A stretch of 64,000 nucleotides of DNA from Confluentibacter flavum (GCF_002843175.1 NZ_PJEO01000056.1:244124-308123); one strand, 5' to 3'. Positions 55,379 to 63,760 are shown, counted from the stretch's first letter. Notes: generated by a model from the sequence alone, not told the origin. Program-made: numbers and translations.

Positions 55379-56482
55379 TTATATCACCTTTACTGCTTTG
55401 ACCATGGCTAAGCTTTTATTATTATTTGACGATTTTGTAAAACCAATATATTTGTCAAAATTGATTTCCTTTATTATTTGAAGTGCCAGTAATTGAATTT
55501 CAAAATTCTTGTGAAATAGGTATGCCTCAACAAAGGGTTCATCGTCTGGCACAACCAATTTTTCAAGTAACTTGAAGAAACTTATCTGCTCTCCTAAGCT
55601 TAGCGTAATAAAGTTTGCTTTAAGCATTTCTTTTGCTTCTATACCATATAAATGGGTCAGTACATCAATTGATTCAATCCTTATTTCCTTATTTTCATGA
55701 GATAATAAATCCATTAATGTTTCCTTAACTTCAAACTGATTATAGATTTGTGCCAATTTAAGTGCAAATAACACAACCGAATTATTTTCAGACATCAACC
55801 AAGGGCGTATATCGCATATTTCTTGATTATCAAATTTTTGCAATGTTTCAAGTAATTGTATTTGAATCCATTCAGAAAGTGGCACTTTCAAATTATCTAA
55901 AAAAGAAAGTCCATCAAAAAGAAACAAATTAACCATATACAGGTGGGTTTCACTTCTTACGTCACTTTTAGGGTGATTAATAAATGGTGCAATGGCATGG
56001 CTGGCTTCATCAATTCCAAAACGTCTCAATTCGCTTATTCCCTTAGCAATAACGTTCCATTTTTTGCTCTTTAATCGTTCAAAAGCATAATGGATAAGTC
56101 CTGTTTCATAGTAAAACGTCTTAATAGAATCTGACATTTCTCCTGAAACTTCATTCATTAAATTGTATAAAACCGAAACTATTAGTTTTCGTCTAGATGG
56201 GGTTTTTATACTGTCCTTTATTCTATCAACAATTAATTTTTGGGAGTTGGTAAGTTTACCAGATTCGTCTCCTGAGTACAAGTATTCTACCAAAAGTGCT
56301 TCGTATTCACTTTTAAATTTTGCCTTTTCATTACTCTTTTTTCTTAGTGAAAGTCTAATAAATTTAAGATAAACAGCTAATACAATTATTGATATAGCTA
56401 ACAGGGCACTAACCCACCATACCCACTTAATTAGATGAGGAGCATTATTATAATAATCGTAGATATACTGATAATCAACCAT
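55379..56482 (-). CDS. Membrane-anchored HEAT-repeat protein
   Basis: A 367-residue protein with one N-terminal membrane helix (about 17-38, IKWVWWVSALLAISIIVLAVY, shown in part) and a long helical-repeat cytoplasmic region. HEAT-type pairs can be read at FGIDEASHAIAPFINHPKSD, LMDLLSHENKEIRIESIDVL and LVVPDDEPFVEAYLFHKNFE. It lies between the response regulator and the glycosyltransferase and abuts the latter. A plausible role is a scaffold that couples the regulator to the synthase at the inner membrane; that is inferred only from context. Confidence 0.78.
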   Translation of the reverse strand: MVDYQYIYDYYNNAPHLIKWVWWVSALLAISIIVLAVYLKFIRLSLRKKSNEKAKFKSEYEALLVEYLYSGDESGKLTNSQKLIVDRIKDSIKTPSRRKLIVSVLYNLMNEVSGEMSDSIKTFYYETGLIHYAFERLKSKKWNVIAKGISELRRFGIDEASHAIAPFINHPKSDVRSETHLYMVNLFLFDGLSFLDNLKVPLSEWIQIQLLETLQKFDNQEICDIRPWLMSENNSVVLFALKLAQIYNQFEVKETLMDLLSHENKEIRIESIDVLTHLYGIEAKEMLKANFITLSLGEQISFFKLLEKLVVPDDEPFVEAYLFHKNFEIQLLALQIIKEINFDKYIGFTKSSNNNKSLAMVKAVKVI

Positions 56483-56525
56483 TGGGGCAAAATTAATTTC
56501 AGATAAAAATTAAACGAATTAATGG

Positions 56526-56894
56526 CTACGTTCCTAGCAGCCGTTTTATTCTTATTACTAACTCATTAGGACTAAAGGGTTTACCCATAAAGTCGTTTGC
56601 TCCTAAATTAAAAGCCTTAAGCACCATTTCTTCTTGTCCTGCTGAGGAAAAAACAATAATAGGCGTATCTAAATCTAGTTTATTTCTTAAATGGCTGATC
56701 ACCTCTAAACCACTTACAAAAGGCATCATGATATCTGATAGAATGAGGTCTGGACTGTGATTTTCTATAAGGTCTACGGCTTCTTTGCCATCTGTGGCCA
56801 CAAATATTTCATAGCCTTCTTTTTCTAACCTGAACTTTAGGAGCAATGAAAGTGTAGAGTTATCTTCGGCTAAAACTATTTTCTTTTTATTCAT
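56526..56894 (-). CDS. Single-domain response regulator (REC only)
   Basis: A 122-residue receiver domain with no output domain. Acidic pocket Glu10-Asp11 (VLAEDNS), phospho-acceptor Asp54 (LILSDIMMP), switch Ser84 (VFSSAG) and Lys105 (FMGKPFSP) are all in place, so it should be phosphorylatable. Its ATG overlaps the 3' end of the HPt gene by 8 bases. A single-domain regulator beside an HPt protein is typical of a phosphorelay in which the REC acts by protein contact, possibly on the HEAT protein or the synthase. Confidence 0.93.
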   Translation of the reverse strand: MNKKKIVLAEDNSTLSLLLKFRLEKEGYEIFVATDGKEAVDLIENHSPDLILSDIMMPFVSGLEVISHLRNKLDLDTPIIVFSSAGQEEMVLKAFNLGANDFMGKPFSPNELVIRIKRLLGT

Positions 56895-57255
56895 TTTGCA
56901 TTGAGTTAAGTTCCAACTGTACTTCCTCTTTTATTTCTTTAAAAGCACATAAGACAACATATGCAGTTTCTTCGATTCTTTCTAGATTCTCTTCATTCCT
57001 AAAACTATTTTCTAGTTCTACAATGATAGATTCCAAACTATAAATACCAAACATACTTACATTGGGCTTGATCTTATGGGTAGCATCGTAAAGTTCTTGC
57101 CAGTTCTTATTTGGAAGTTCTTTATCTAAAATGGCGATATAATCTTCAACCATATCAATAAATAAATGCATGATTTCCCTTTCTATAGGTATATTACCAA
57201 ATGTATTTTCCCGTAATGAATTTAAGTCTATATGCTTATAAGTTGTTTTTACCAT
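56887..57255 (-). CDS. HPt-domain phosphotransfer protein
   Basis: A 122-residue histidine phosphotransfer protein and the first gene of the operon. The phospho-accepting residue is His60 in the motif YDATHKIKPNVSMFGI (about 56-71), where the canonical form is AHxLKGSSxxxG. The rest is a four-helix bundle pattern. The ATG at 57255 is preferred over one at 57297, which adds 14 residues unlike the family start. It overlaps the response regulator gene by 8 bases. No histidine kinase is encoded nearby, so the phosphate must come from a kinase elsewhere, perhaps a hybrid kinase. Confidence 0.85.
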   Translation of the reverse strand: MVKTTYKHIDLNSLRENTFGNIPIEREIMHLFIDMVEDYIAILDKELPNKNWQELYDATHKIKPNVSMFGIYSLESIIVELENSFRNEENLERIEETAYVVLCAFKEIKEEVQLELNSMQNE

Positions 57256-57297
57256 GGCGGTTTTAAACGTATAATTTGGGGGTTTAAAGTGGAGCAA

Positions 57298-57474
57298 GAT
57301 AAAAAAATAAATCGATAAAATGTATTAAAAACAAGATAAAATGCATATTTTTATTCATTATATATGATTAATACTACTTTTTTCTTTGTCCTAAGTAAAA
57401 AACATATAAAAAATAAGTAAAATCATACTTAAGGAGTTCATTTAAAAGGAACATCCTGATTATTTAAAAAGAGT
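57298..57474. other. AT-rich region upstream of the HPt operon
   Basis: About 180 bases of AT-rich sequence that must contain the HPt operon promoter. A TATCTTG near-match to the -7 box lies at about 57295-57301 on the minus strand. No ORF was seen. Confidence 0.35.
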
Positions 57475-57836
57475 AAAAAATGTTTACATATAAAATGTAT
57501 TTATAGCCTTGGAAAACAGAAAAACATAGCGCAATGCCAAAGGAACAACAGCCTTCATCTTTTTAAAATGTAATACCTTATAGAGTTAAGATAAATCCAG
57601 CTACCATGATAGCAAAATCTAAAAACATACAACAAACTGAAATGGATGCCAATAAAGAAAATATTATTGGAGCAGTTACGATAAAAGTAAGGGTATTATA
57701 AGACTAACCGTCATTGTTTAAAAGACAAACAGTTCATGTACAAAAATAAATAAGATTTAGTTTTGTTACATGAGAAACAATAACGCTAATTAAAGGCTCA
57801 AGGGTAATAATTAACAGAAGCACCTTGAGGAAGAAT
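57475..57836 (+). pseudogene. pruA: Decayed pruA copy with internal deletion
   Basis: This stretch aligns base by base with the intact pruA. Block 1 (about 57505-57650) matches 48154-48316, e.g. CAGAAAAAC, GGAACAAC, CATCTTTTTAAAA, AAGATAAAT and ATGATAGCA. Block 2 (about 57651-57836) matches about 49061-49325, e.g. ATTATTGG, TTACGATAAAAG and AACAGAAGCACC. The two blocks join at GATGCC (57645-57650). In the intact gene GATGCC occurs at both ends of the missing segment (48311 and 49055), so 744 bp, exactly 248 codons, were lost. Block 1 also lacks about 14 bases and gains stops, so it cannot encode a working enzyme. Confidence 0.85.
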
Positions 57837-57840
57837 AAAA

Positions 57841-57872
57841 TTTAAGGGAAATTAAAATTAACTTCCCTTAAA
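57841..57872. terminator. Hairpin, likely terminator of the zinc-ribbon gene
   Basis: TTTAAGGGAA (57841-57850) pairs with TTCCCTTAAA (57863-57872). It lies 16 bases past the stop of the minus-strand gene ending at 57889. Confidence 0.55.
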
Positions 57873-57888
57873 ACTTTTTACTTTTAAT

Positions 57889-58032
57889 TTAAGACTTTCC
57901 TAAAATCCTGAACATGCCTGTTCCGCAAGTAGGGCATTTACCTTTCATTGCTTTTCTACCATTTTTCATGGTTACTTCGGCAGCATCCTTGATTTCTTTT
58001 TTGTCTTTACATTTTACACAATATCCTTCCAT
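57889..58032 (-). CDS. 47-residue zinc-ribbon protein (DUF5679-like)
   Basis: A very small gene encoding MEGYCVKCKDKKEIKDA and onward, 47 residues. Two CxxC pairs are present (Cys5/Cys8 and Cys33/Cys36), the layout of a treble-clef or zinc-ribbon fold. Sequence around EVTMKNGRKAMKGKCPTCG matches the short DUF5679 family, known from many bacteria and often annotated as uncharacterised. The coding character is supported by the two metal pairs, a proper start and stop, and a hairpin just downstream. Possible role: nucleic-acid or protein binding. It is flanked by the pruA relic and an aldehyde dehydrogenase gene. Confidence 0.85.
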   Translation of the reverse strand: MEGYCVKCKDKKEIKDAAEVTMKNGRKAMKGKCPTCGTGMFRILGKS

Positions 58033-58270
58033 AATAAATATTTAGATTTTGGTTTGATTAAACTATATTTAAATATAGTTTTAATTTACAAGACAACAAA
58101 TAAAAACCACAAAAAATCACTTTTTCCTCTCTTTATTTAGCATAAAATGTATCTTTCTATAAAATTTGCCATAATAATCTGAGCAAGAATACCCCAAAAC
58201 TAAAAAGCGATTTAATCACAGATTGATAAAATTTAGTATCTATAAAAAATACCAATTTCTATTAAAAACA

Positions 58271-58297
58271 AAAAAAGCTCTAGAATTAGAGCTTTTT
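58271..58297. terminator. Terminator of the aldehyde dehydrogenase gene
   Basis: AAAAGCTCTA, loop GAAT, TAGAGCTTTT: a perfect 10-bp stem with T tracts on both strands, 25 bases past the stop at 58322. Confidence 0.88.
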
Positions 58298-58321
58298 CAA
58301 CAACACTATAATAGAATTAAA

Positions 58322-59866
58322 TTAAATTTTTGAATTTTTAAAATCCCCATCTACCAACCTCCAAATATTTAATGGATTTTCATTTTTCAACTCGTCTGGC
58401 AAAAGAGAATTAGGATAGCTTTGGAAACAAACTGGTCTAACAAAACGTTTTATGGCCCCTGTTCCTACAGATGTTGATTGCGGCGCCGTTGTTGATGGGT
58501 ATGGTCCTCCATGAACCATAGAATGGCAAACTTCAACACCTGTTGGGTATCCGTTAACAATGATTCTTCCGACCTTCTTTGGTAAAATATCAAACAATTC
58601 TTTATACTCCTCTAAATCTTTAGCGGTTCCAAAAACAGTCGCTGTAAGATGTCCGCATAAGTTTTTAGCTGCTTCAATAATCTCATTTTTTGAATTTGCC
58701 TCTACCAACACACTTGAAGGTCCAAAATTCTCTTCAGATAAATCTTCATTTTGGTTGAAATCCTCTATGGATGTTTTAAAAATCCTTGGCGTACCCGCGT
58801 TCGGTGAATCCCCATTCAATCCAACAGAAAATTCTTCTACATTTTTTATACTCAAGGTTCTTTCAATACCTTTATCATAAGCTTTTTTAATATCAGGTGT
58901 CAACATAACCCCTGCAGGCGATTCACTTATTTTAAGTTTTAATTGGTTATAAAATTTATTAAGGTCATCCGATTTCTGAACAAATGAAAGTCCTGGGTTT
59001 GTACAAAATTGGCCCACTCCAAGTGTAATAGATCCCGCCATGCCTGCAGCAATTTCTTCGCCTTTTTCTTTTAATGCTTCTGGCAAAATAAAAACTGGAT
59101 TTGTACTACCCATTTCAGCAAATACAGGAATAGGTTCTGGACGTGCATTTGCATATTCAAATAATGCTTTACCTCCACCATAAGAGCCAGTAAATCCAAC
59201 CGCTTTTACACCAGGATGTTTTACTAAAGTTTCTCCTACCGATCTGGTATTTCCAAGAATTAAAGAAAACGTTCCTTTTGGCATACCACAAATATCAATA
59301 GCTTTTGAAATTGCATCAGCCACCATTTTTGAAGTTCCAGGATGTGCTTTATGCCCTTTTACAATAACTGGGCAACCAGCAGCTAAAGCTGATGCTGTAT
59401 CTCCTCCTGCAGTTGAAAATGCTAAAGGAAAATTACTTGCTCCAAAAACAACCACTGGCCCTAATGGTATTAACATATGTCTAATATCTGCTTTAGGTAA
59501 AGGAGCTCTATCAGGAATGGCGGTATCGATTCTTGCATCGACCCAAGACCCTTCTCTCACCAATGATGCAAAGAGTTTTAGTTGGCCCATGGTTCGACCC
59601 CTTTCACCTTGTAATCTGGCAATAGGAAGACCTGTTTCTAAATGACATCTCTCTAAAAGCGCATCACCTAAGTTTAATATTTCATCTGCTATTTGATCTA
59701 AAAAAGCGGCCTTTTTATTATTATCTACTTTTTTATAAATATCGAAAGCTGCCGTAGCCGTATTTACAACCGAATCTATATGTTCTAAGGTTGCATTTTC
59801 AAATGGCCCTTCTAACTCCTCATTAGTGGCCGCGTTTATTGCATAAAATGTACTTTGATTACTCAT
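58322..59866 (-). CDS. NADP-type aldehyde dehydrogenase, alpha-ketoglutaric semialdehyde dehydrogenase family
   Basis: A 514-residue aldehyde dehydrogenase of the clade that oxidises 2,5-dioxovalerate (alpha-ketoglutaric semialdehyde) to 2-oxoglutarate in sugar-acid or hydroxyproline breakdown. Catalytic Cys288 is in LGVGQFCTNPG and Glu251 in FAEMGSTNP. GPVVVFGASNFPLAFSTAGGD near 136-156 and GFTGSYGGGKAL near 224-235 form the cofactor site. C-terminal GVEVCHSMVHGGPYPST is diagnostic of the clade. It stands alone with its own terminator; the genes that would define its pathway are not in view. Close relatives act on several aldehydes. Confidence 0.87.
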   Translation of the reverse strand: MSNQSTFYAINAATNEELEGPFENATLEHIDSVVNTATAAFDIYKKVDNNKKAAFLDQIADEILNLGDALLERCHLETGLPIARLQGERGRTMGQLKLFASLVREGSWVDARIDTAIPDRAPLPKADIRHMLIPLGPVVVFGASNFPLAFSTAGGDTASALAAGCPVIVKGHKAHPGTSKMVADAISKAIDICGMPKGTFSLILGNTRSVGETLVKHPGVKAVGFTGSYGGGKALFEYANARPEPIPVFAEMGSTNPVFILPEALKEKGEEIAAGMAGSITLGVGQFCTNPGLSFVQKSDDLNKFYNQLKLKISESPAGVMLTPDIKKAYDKGIERTLSIKNVEEFSVGLNGDSPNAGTPRIFKTSIEDFNQNEDLSEENFGPSSVLVEANSKNEIIEAAKNLCGHLTATVFGTAKDLEEYKELFDILPKKVGRIIVNGYPTGVEVCHSMVHGGPYPSTTAPQSTSVGTGAIKRFVRPVCFQSYPNSLLPDELKNENPLNIWRLVDGDFKNSKI

Positions 59867-60369
59867 TTATTTTAGTTTTATATTAGTTTTATGTTTTGCT
59901 TATTTATTAAGAACTGAAAACATTATAATTCAATTTTCCATTAATTTATCTGAAATTGACATTATGAAAGAGGTTAAAAATACAAAAAAATATATTGAAT
60001 AGTAGTCATCTTGAATAGTTTAAAGTTTAATTAACTTTTGACAAATTTGAATATATACGTATTTTAATTGGAGATTATTTAGATTGAAGTTGGATGCTTT
60101 TTTTGCAACTGACCTGGAAGAACAATACTTATTATTGCAATTGCTATAAAACAAAAAAGCATCCCGATTTTCTATTCTAATATTTCGGAGGAGAAAAGCT
60201 TCTTAAATAATGACTCATGATATTAAAACATTCTGAATATAACTCATTGAAAATCAATTATTTTCTAAATTTATAGTTACTAACTTCTGTTATAGAAGTA
60301 TTGGATTGAGCTCTCCCCACAATCTTACATCTCATCACAACAGACTTCTAGACACTAAAAAAAATTATT
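59867..60369. other. 503-base intergenic region with inverted repeats
   Basis: No gene was found. It carries an inverted repeat of GGATGCTTTTTT/AAAAAAGCATCC (60092-60103 and 60153-60164), part of a motif also found at 63761-63790. A small hairpin ACTTCT/AGAAGT (60283-60299) lies before the CHRD gene. It contains the promoters of the aldehyde dehydrogenase (minus) and CHRD (plus) genes, but no clear TAnnTTTG box was assigned. Confidence 0.45.
60092..60164. repeat. Inverted copies of the GGATGCTTTTTT motif
   Basis: GGATGCTTTTTT at 60092-60103 and its complement at 60153-60164 enclose about 49 bases. The T runs point inward, so it is not a normal terminator. A third copy lies near 63762. Confidence 0.5.
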
Positions 60370-60915
60370 ATGACTAAATTACTATTAAAACTGACAGGGT
60401 GCATCTGCCTGTTAGTAGCTTTATCAGGGAGCAGTAACGAATCGCTTATAGATTTGCAAGAAGAATCCAATTTGTCTGCTAAACAAAGCAACTCCAAAAC
60501 GGATAAAATGGTTTTTACAACCCACTTAAGTGGCGATAATGAAGTGCCTGCGAGAGACACCAATGCTACTGGCGAGGTCATTGTTCGCATTAGCAAAGAT
60601 GAATTGTCCATTCATTTTAAACTTATTGTTGCCAATGTTCAAACAAACATTACTGGTTCTCATTTTCATATGGGCCCTGCCGGTGTTAATGCTGGTGTTG
60701 TTGTCAACCTTTTGAATATAAGTGATTCCCCGCCAAATACCAGTGCTCCTGTGAATGGTGTATTGGCAGAAGGCACCATTACAGCTAGCAACTTATCAGG
60801 GGCTCTTTCTGGAATGCCTTTAAGTGACTTGATTTCAGCTATTAAAGCTGGTAATATATATGTTAATGTTCACACTACAACCTATCCAGGTGGTGAAATT
60901 AGAGGACAACTATAA
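60370..60915 (+). CDS. CHRD-domain exported protein
   Basis: A 181-residue protein with an N-terminal hydrophobic export segment (about 5-22, perhaps a lipoprotein with Cys11 or Cys13, though no good lipobox fits). The CHRD domain spans about 48-181: FTTHLSGDNEVPARDTNATG, GSHFHMGPAGVNAGVVVNL and NIYVNVHTTTYPGGEIRGQL are the signature segments. CHRD domains occur in chordin and in many bacterial exported proteins; the His residues near SHFHMG and NVHT recall metal or ligand binding. Biochemical role unknown. Its own terminator follows. Confidence 0.87.
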   Translation: MTKLLLKLTGCICLLVALSGSSNESLIDLQEESNLSAKQSNSKTDKMVFTTHLSGDNEVPARDTNATGEVIVRISKDELSIHFKLIVANVQTNITGSHFHMGPAGVNAGVVVNLLNISDSPPNTSAPVNGVLAEGTITASNLSGALSGMPLSDLISAIKAGNIYVNVHTTTYPGGEIRGQL

Positions 60916-60940
60916 AATTCCATTTTCAAGATTATGAAAC

Positions 60941-60977
60941 TAAAACCCTAGTTGAAGAATTTCAGCTAGGGTTTTTC
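60941..60977 (+). terminator. CHRD gene terminator
   Basis: AACCCTAG and CTAGGGTT form the stem, followed by a T run. Confidence 0.85.
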
Positions 60978-61063
60978 ATAATATATAGCATAAAAAGAGG
61001 CCAATAAGAAAATCTTTAACCTCCTTCAAGCTAGTAACTAATATATAGGTCTACTTTAAATCA

Positions 61064-61621
61064 TTATATCAGGGATACCGAAACGGGAACTTTATTAGTA
61101 ACAATGTCAAAGACAGGAGATTTATAAACAAATGATATCAATTGTCTTCTTTGTTCCTCGGTTATATTTCCTTCAATTTTAAAGTTGACTTTAATATTTT
61201 GGTAACCATTTCTTACTGAATTGTCTAATCCCAAAAAGCCCTGTACATCTAAATCTCCCTCTAAATACGACTCCACATGTTCAACTTCAATTCCATTGGC
61301 AGCTGCATGAAGCATCATTGTTGTTGTCATACAGCCCGCCAAACCATGCAATATGTATTCAACAGGATTTGCACCTTCATTGTTTCCTAACAAGATTGGT
61401 GGTTCACTGTTATCAAATACAAATGGCTCTGTTCGTGATTCGTCTTCTACGCATCCGCCATAAAAATCTTTAATAGAGCTTCGGTTATGGCCTCCTGCAA
61501 TCCATTGGTTTCTTACTCTAAATATAAATTTCGCAATTTCTGGGTTTGATTGGATTGCTCCAACGGTATCCATAATGTCTTGTGATTTGAATCCGTTAAT
61601 TCTTTTTTCTAATGTTTCCAT
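61064..61621 (-). CDS. OsmC-family peroxiredoxin-like protein
   Basis: A 185-residue OsmC/YhfA-family protein. The two cysteines expected of the peroxide-reducing site are Cys57 (FYGGCVEDE) and Cys97 (HGLAGCMTTTMMLHAAANG). GANPVEYILHGLAG near 83-96 is the family signature. The C-terminal part (SPVFDIVTNKVPVSVSL) is also typical. OsmC proteins reduce organic hydroperoxides. It is divergent from a sigma-54 activator gene, 174 bases apart, suggesting direct control. A TGGCAT sequence on the minus strand at 61670-61675, about 50 bases upstream, could be a -24 element. Confidence 0.88.
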   Translation of the reverse strand: METLEKRINGFKSQDIMDTVGAIQSNPEIAKFIFRVRNQWIAGGHNRSSIKDFYGGCVEDESRTEPFVFDNSEPPILLGNNEGANPVEYILHGLAGCMTTTMMLHAAANGIEVEHVESYLEGDLDVQGFLGLDNSVRNGYQNIKVNFKIEGNITEEQRRQLISFVYKSPVFDIVTNKVPVSVSLI

Positions 61622-61659
61622 AATTAAAATATTTATTTGATTTATAATGCTCCCATTAA

Positions 61660-61675
61660 ATCACTACTTATGCCA
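61660..61675 (-). promoter_or_regulatory. Weak sigma-54 -24/-12 candidate before osmC
   Basis: Minus strand TGGCAT-N5-GTGAT: the -24 GG is intact but the -12 GC is GA, so the match to TGGCAC-N5-TTGCW is only partial. Supported mainly by the neighbouring sigma-54 activator gene. Confidence 0.3.
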
Positions 61676-61685
61676 AAAATTCAAA

Positions 61686-61702
61686 ATATTGATTATCAAT
61701 AT
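61686..61702. promoter_or_regulatory. 17-base palindrome, possible operator
   Basis: ATATTGAT-T-ATCAATAT is a perfect inverted repeat around one central base, located in the osmC/regulator intergenic region. Confidence 0.45.
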
Positions 61703-61736
61703 ATTAAATAATAATAACAAAAAAGAAATTGTCGAT

Positions 61737-61780
61737 ATTTCGTCATTTGTTTGGTTTTAGGTACCTTTATTTCGTCATTT
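61737..61780. promoter_or_regulatory. Two direct ATTTCGTCATTT repeats before the sigma-54 activator gene
   Basis: Perfect 12-base copies at 61737-61748 and 61769-61780, start-to-start 32 bases (about three helical turns). They suit a regulator binding one face of the DNA. The activator gene starts at 61796, so the repeats may mediate autoregulation; a -7-like TACCTTTA lies at 61763-61770. Confidence 0.5.
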
Positions 61781-61795
61781 TATTTTTATTAGGTT

Positions 61796-63700
61796 ATGGA
61801 AAAAAATAAAAAAGTGCCAGGATTAATCGCGTTAAAACAAATTATTGAAAAGACATCCGATTATACGGGTAAGGATTTTTTTAAATCACTTGTACAAAAT
61901 TTAGCCGAGATATTAGATGTGCATGGCGTTTGGGTTACAGAATATTGGCCCGAATTAAAAAAATTGAATGCTTTGGCTTTTTGGCTTAAAGATGATTTTG
62001 TTGAACATTATGAATATTTGGTAACAAATACTCCCTGCGAACCAGTATTAAATAGCCATGACATTTGTCATGTCCCTAATAATGTGATTAATCTTTACCC
62101 TAAAGATCCGGATCTTAAAGCTTTAGGAGCAGTTAGCTACATGGGTCTAGCTTTAAGGGATACCGATGGAAGGGTGCTTGGTCACTTAGCCTTATTGGAC
62201 AATAAACCAATGCCAGAATTACCAGAAGTTTTTGCCATTTTTAAAATATTTGCTTCTAGAGCTGCTGCAGAGCTTAGACGTGAAATTATACAAAAAAAAG
62301 TTGTCGAAAATGAGTCCAAACTCAACAGATTGGTAAATGGTACATCAGATGGAATTATTGAGTTTAATTCCGAGTTTTTGATTACACAAACTAACGAGGC
62401 AGCAATACAGATGTTCAACTTTAAAGAAAGTATAGTTTCAAAAATTAACTTGAAGTCATTATTCGATTTGAAGTCATTTTATAAATTATCAACTATTATA
62501 CCCCAACATAAAGGTTTAAGCAATAAACATGCATCGTTGCAAATTAAGGATTCTCTCATATGTTTAACTACTGATAGAGAATCTTTTCCTTGTGAAGTTA
62601 ATCTCTCTAGCTATACTTATAATGAAGAACTATTTTTTGTGCTTTATATTAGAAACATTAAAGATCAGGTTTCTGACAAACAAAAAATTAAAGAACTACA
62701 TGCTGAAGCTTCTATGCTAAAAGAAAAAGCAATAATCGAACAATTCAATTATATTATAGGGGATAGCCAAAGCATTAAGAATTGTTTAAAACTTGTTAGC
62801 CAGGTTGGCCCAACCGATGCCAATGTGTTGATACTTGGAGAAACGGGTACTGGAAAAGAATTATTTGCCAAGGCAGTTCACGAGGCAAGTAGAAGAGTAC
62901 CCAAACCCATGATTACATTAAATTGTGCTGCACTTCCTTCTGAATTGATAGAAAGTGAATTATTTGGTCATGTAAAAGGTGCTTTTACTGGAGCTACGAT
63001 ATCTAGAGAAGGGAGATTCTCTCTTGCAGATCAAGGCACCATATTTTTAGATGAAATAGCAGAGTTGCCATTACCCTTGCAGGCAAAATTATTAAGGGTT
63101 ATTCAGGAAGGTACATTTGAGCCCGTTGGCAGTTCTGAAACAAAAAATGTGGATGTTAGAATTATTGCTGCTACTCACCGTGACCTAAAAAGGCAGGTAG
63201 ATGATGGTAAATTTAGAGAAGATCTTTTTTATAGACTTAATGTGTTTCCAATCCACATTCCGCCTTTACGAAAAAGAGATAATGACATAACCCTGTTAGC
63301 CAAAGCTTTTTTTGAAAAGTTTAGTAAAAACAAAGCTATACAAGTAATGCCTTTAACAAAAGAAGATTTAGTTAAATTAAGTGCGTACCATTGGCCTGGA
63401 AATGTTAGAGAGCTTCAAAATATTATTGAGCGCGGTATTATAACAAATTCTGATAGCAGATTTAATATCGATGGGTTGATGCCATCTACTTCTATAAAAA
63501 ATGAAGTGGATAAACAGACCCATAAAATTTTGACGTTTGATGAGATGAAAGCTATTGAAAAAGAAAATATCATAAAGGCATTAAACATTACTAATTGGAA
63601 AATTTCAGGGCCTGATGGAGCTTCGAAATTGCTTAAAATTCCGAGAACGACACTAACTTCTAAAATTAAAAAATTGGGGATAAAACATATTGCGGTGTAA
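61796..63700 (+). CDS. Sigma-54-dependent transcriptional activator with GAF and PAS domains
   Basis: A 634-residue enhancer-binding protein. An N-terminal GAF domain (about 10-165) and a PAS domain (about 175-290) sense signals and are joined by a helical linker (about 291-315). The AAA+ ATPase spans about 318-550, with Walker A GETGTGKE at 348-355, the sigma-54-contacting GAFTGA at 395-400, Walker B TIFLDE at 415-420, and RIIAATHRDL and FREDLFYRLNVFP further on. The C-terminal Fis-type helix-turn-helix is at about 595-630 (GASKLLKIPRTTLTSKIKKL). There is no receiver domain, so it senses directly rather than through a kinase. Divergent from osmC. Confidence 0.95.
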   Translation: MEKNKKVPGLIALKQIIEKTSDYTGKDFFKSLVQNLAEILDVHGVWVTEYWPELKKLNALAFWLKDDFVEHYEYLVTNTPCEPVLNSHDICHVPNNVINLYPKDPDLKALGAVSYMGLALRDTDGRVLGHLALLDNKPMPELPEVFAIFKIFASRAAAELRREIIQKKVVENESKLNRLVNGTSDGIIEFNSEFLITQTNEAAIQMFNFKESIVSKINLKSLFDLKSFYKLSTIIPQHKGLSNKHASLQIKDSLICLTTDRESFPCEVNLSSYTYNEELFFVLYIRNIKDQVSDKQKIKELHAEASMLKEKAIIEQFNYIIGDSQSIKNCLKLVSQVGPTDANVLILGETGTGKELFAKAVHEASRRVPKPMITLNCAALPSELIESELFGHVKGAFTGATISREGRFSLADQGTIFLDEIAELPLPLQAKLLRVIQEGTFEPVGSSETKNVDVRIIAATHRDLKRQVDDGKFREDLFYRLNVFPIHIPPLRKRDNDITLLAKAFFEKFSKNKAIQVMPLTKEDLVKLSAYHWPGNVRELQNIIERGIITNSDSRFNIDGLMPSTSIKNEVDKQTHKILTFDEMKAIEKENIIKALNITNWKISGPDGASKLLKIPRTTLTSKIKKLGIKHIAV

Positions 63701-63760
63701 TACTTCAAATACCAAATAGGTTAAAATAAAAATAACTGAATTACTAAATCACCTACCCTA

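Noticed and set aside
57601..57700. Independent small gene in the gap right of the HPt gene
   Set aside because: The sequence is explained by alignment to pruA and contains frame breaks and stops.
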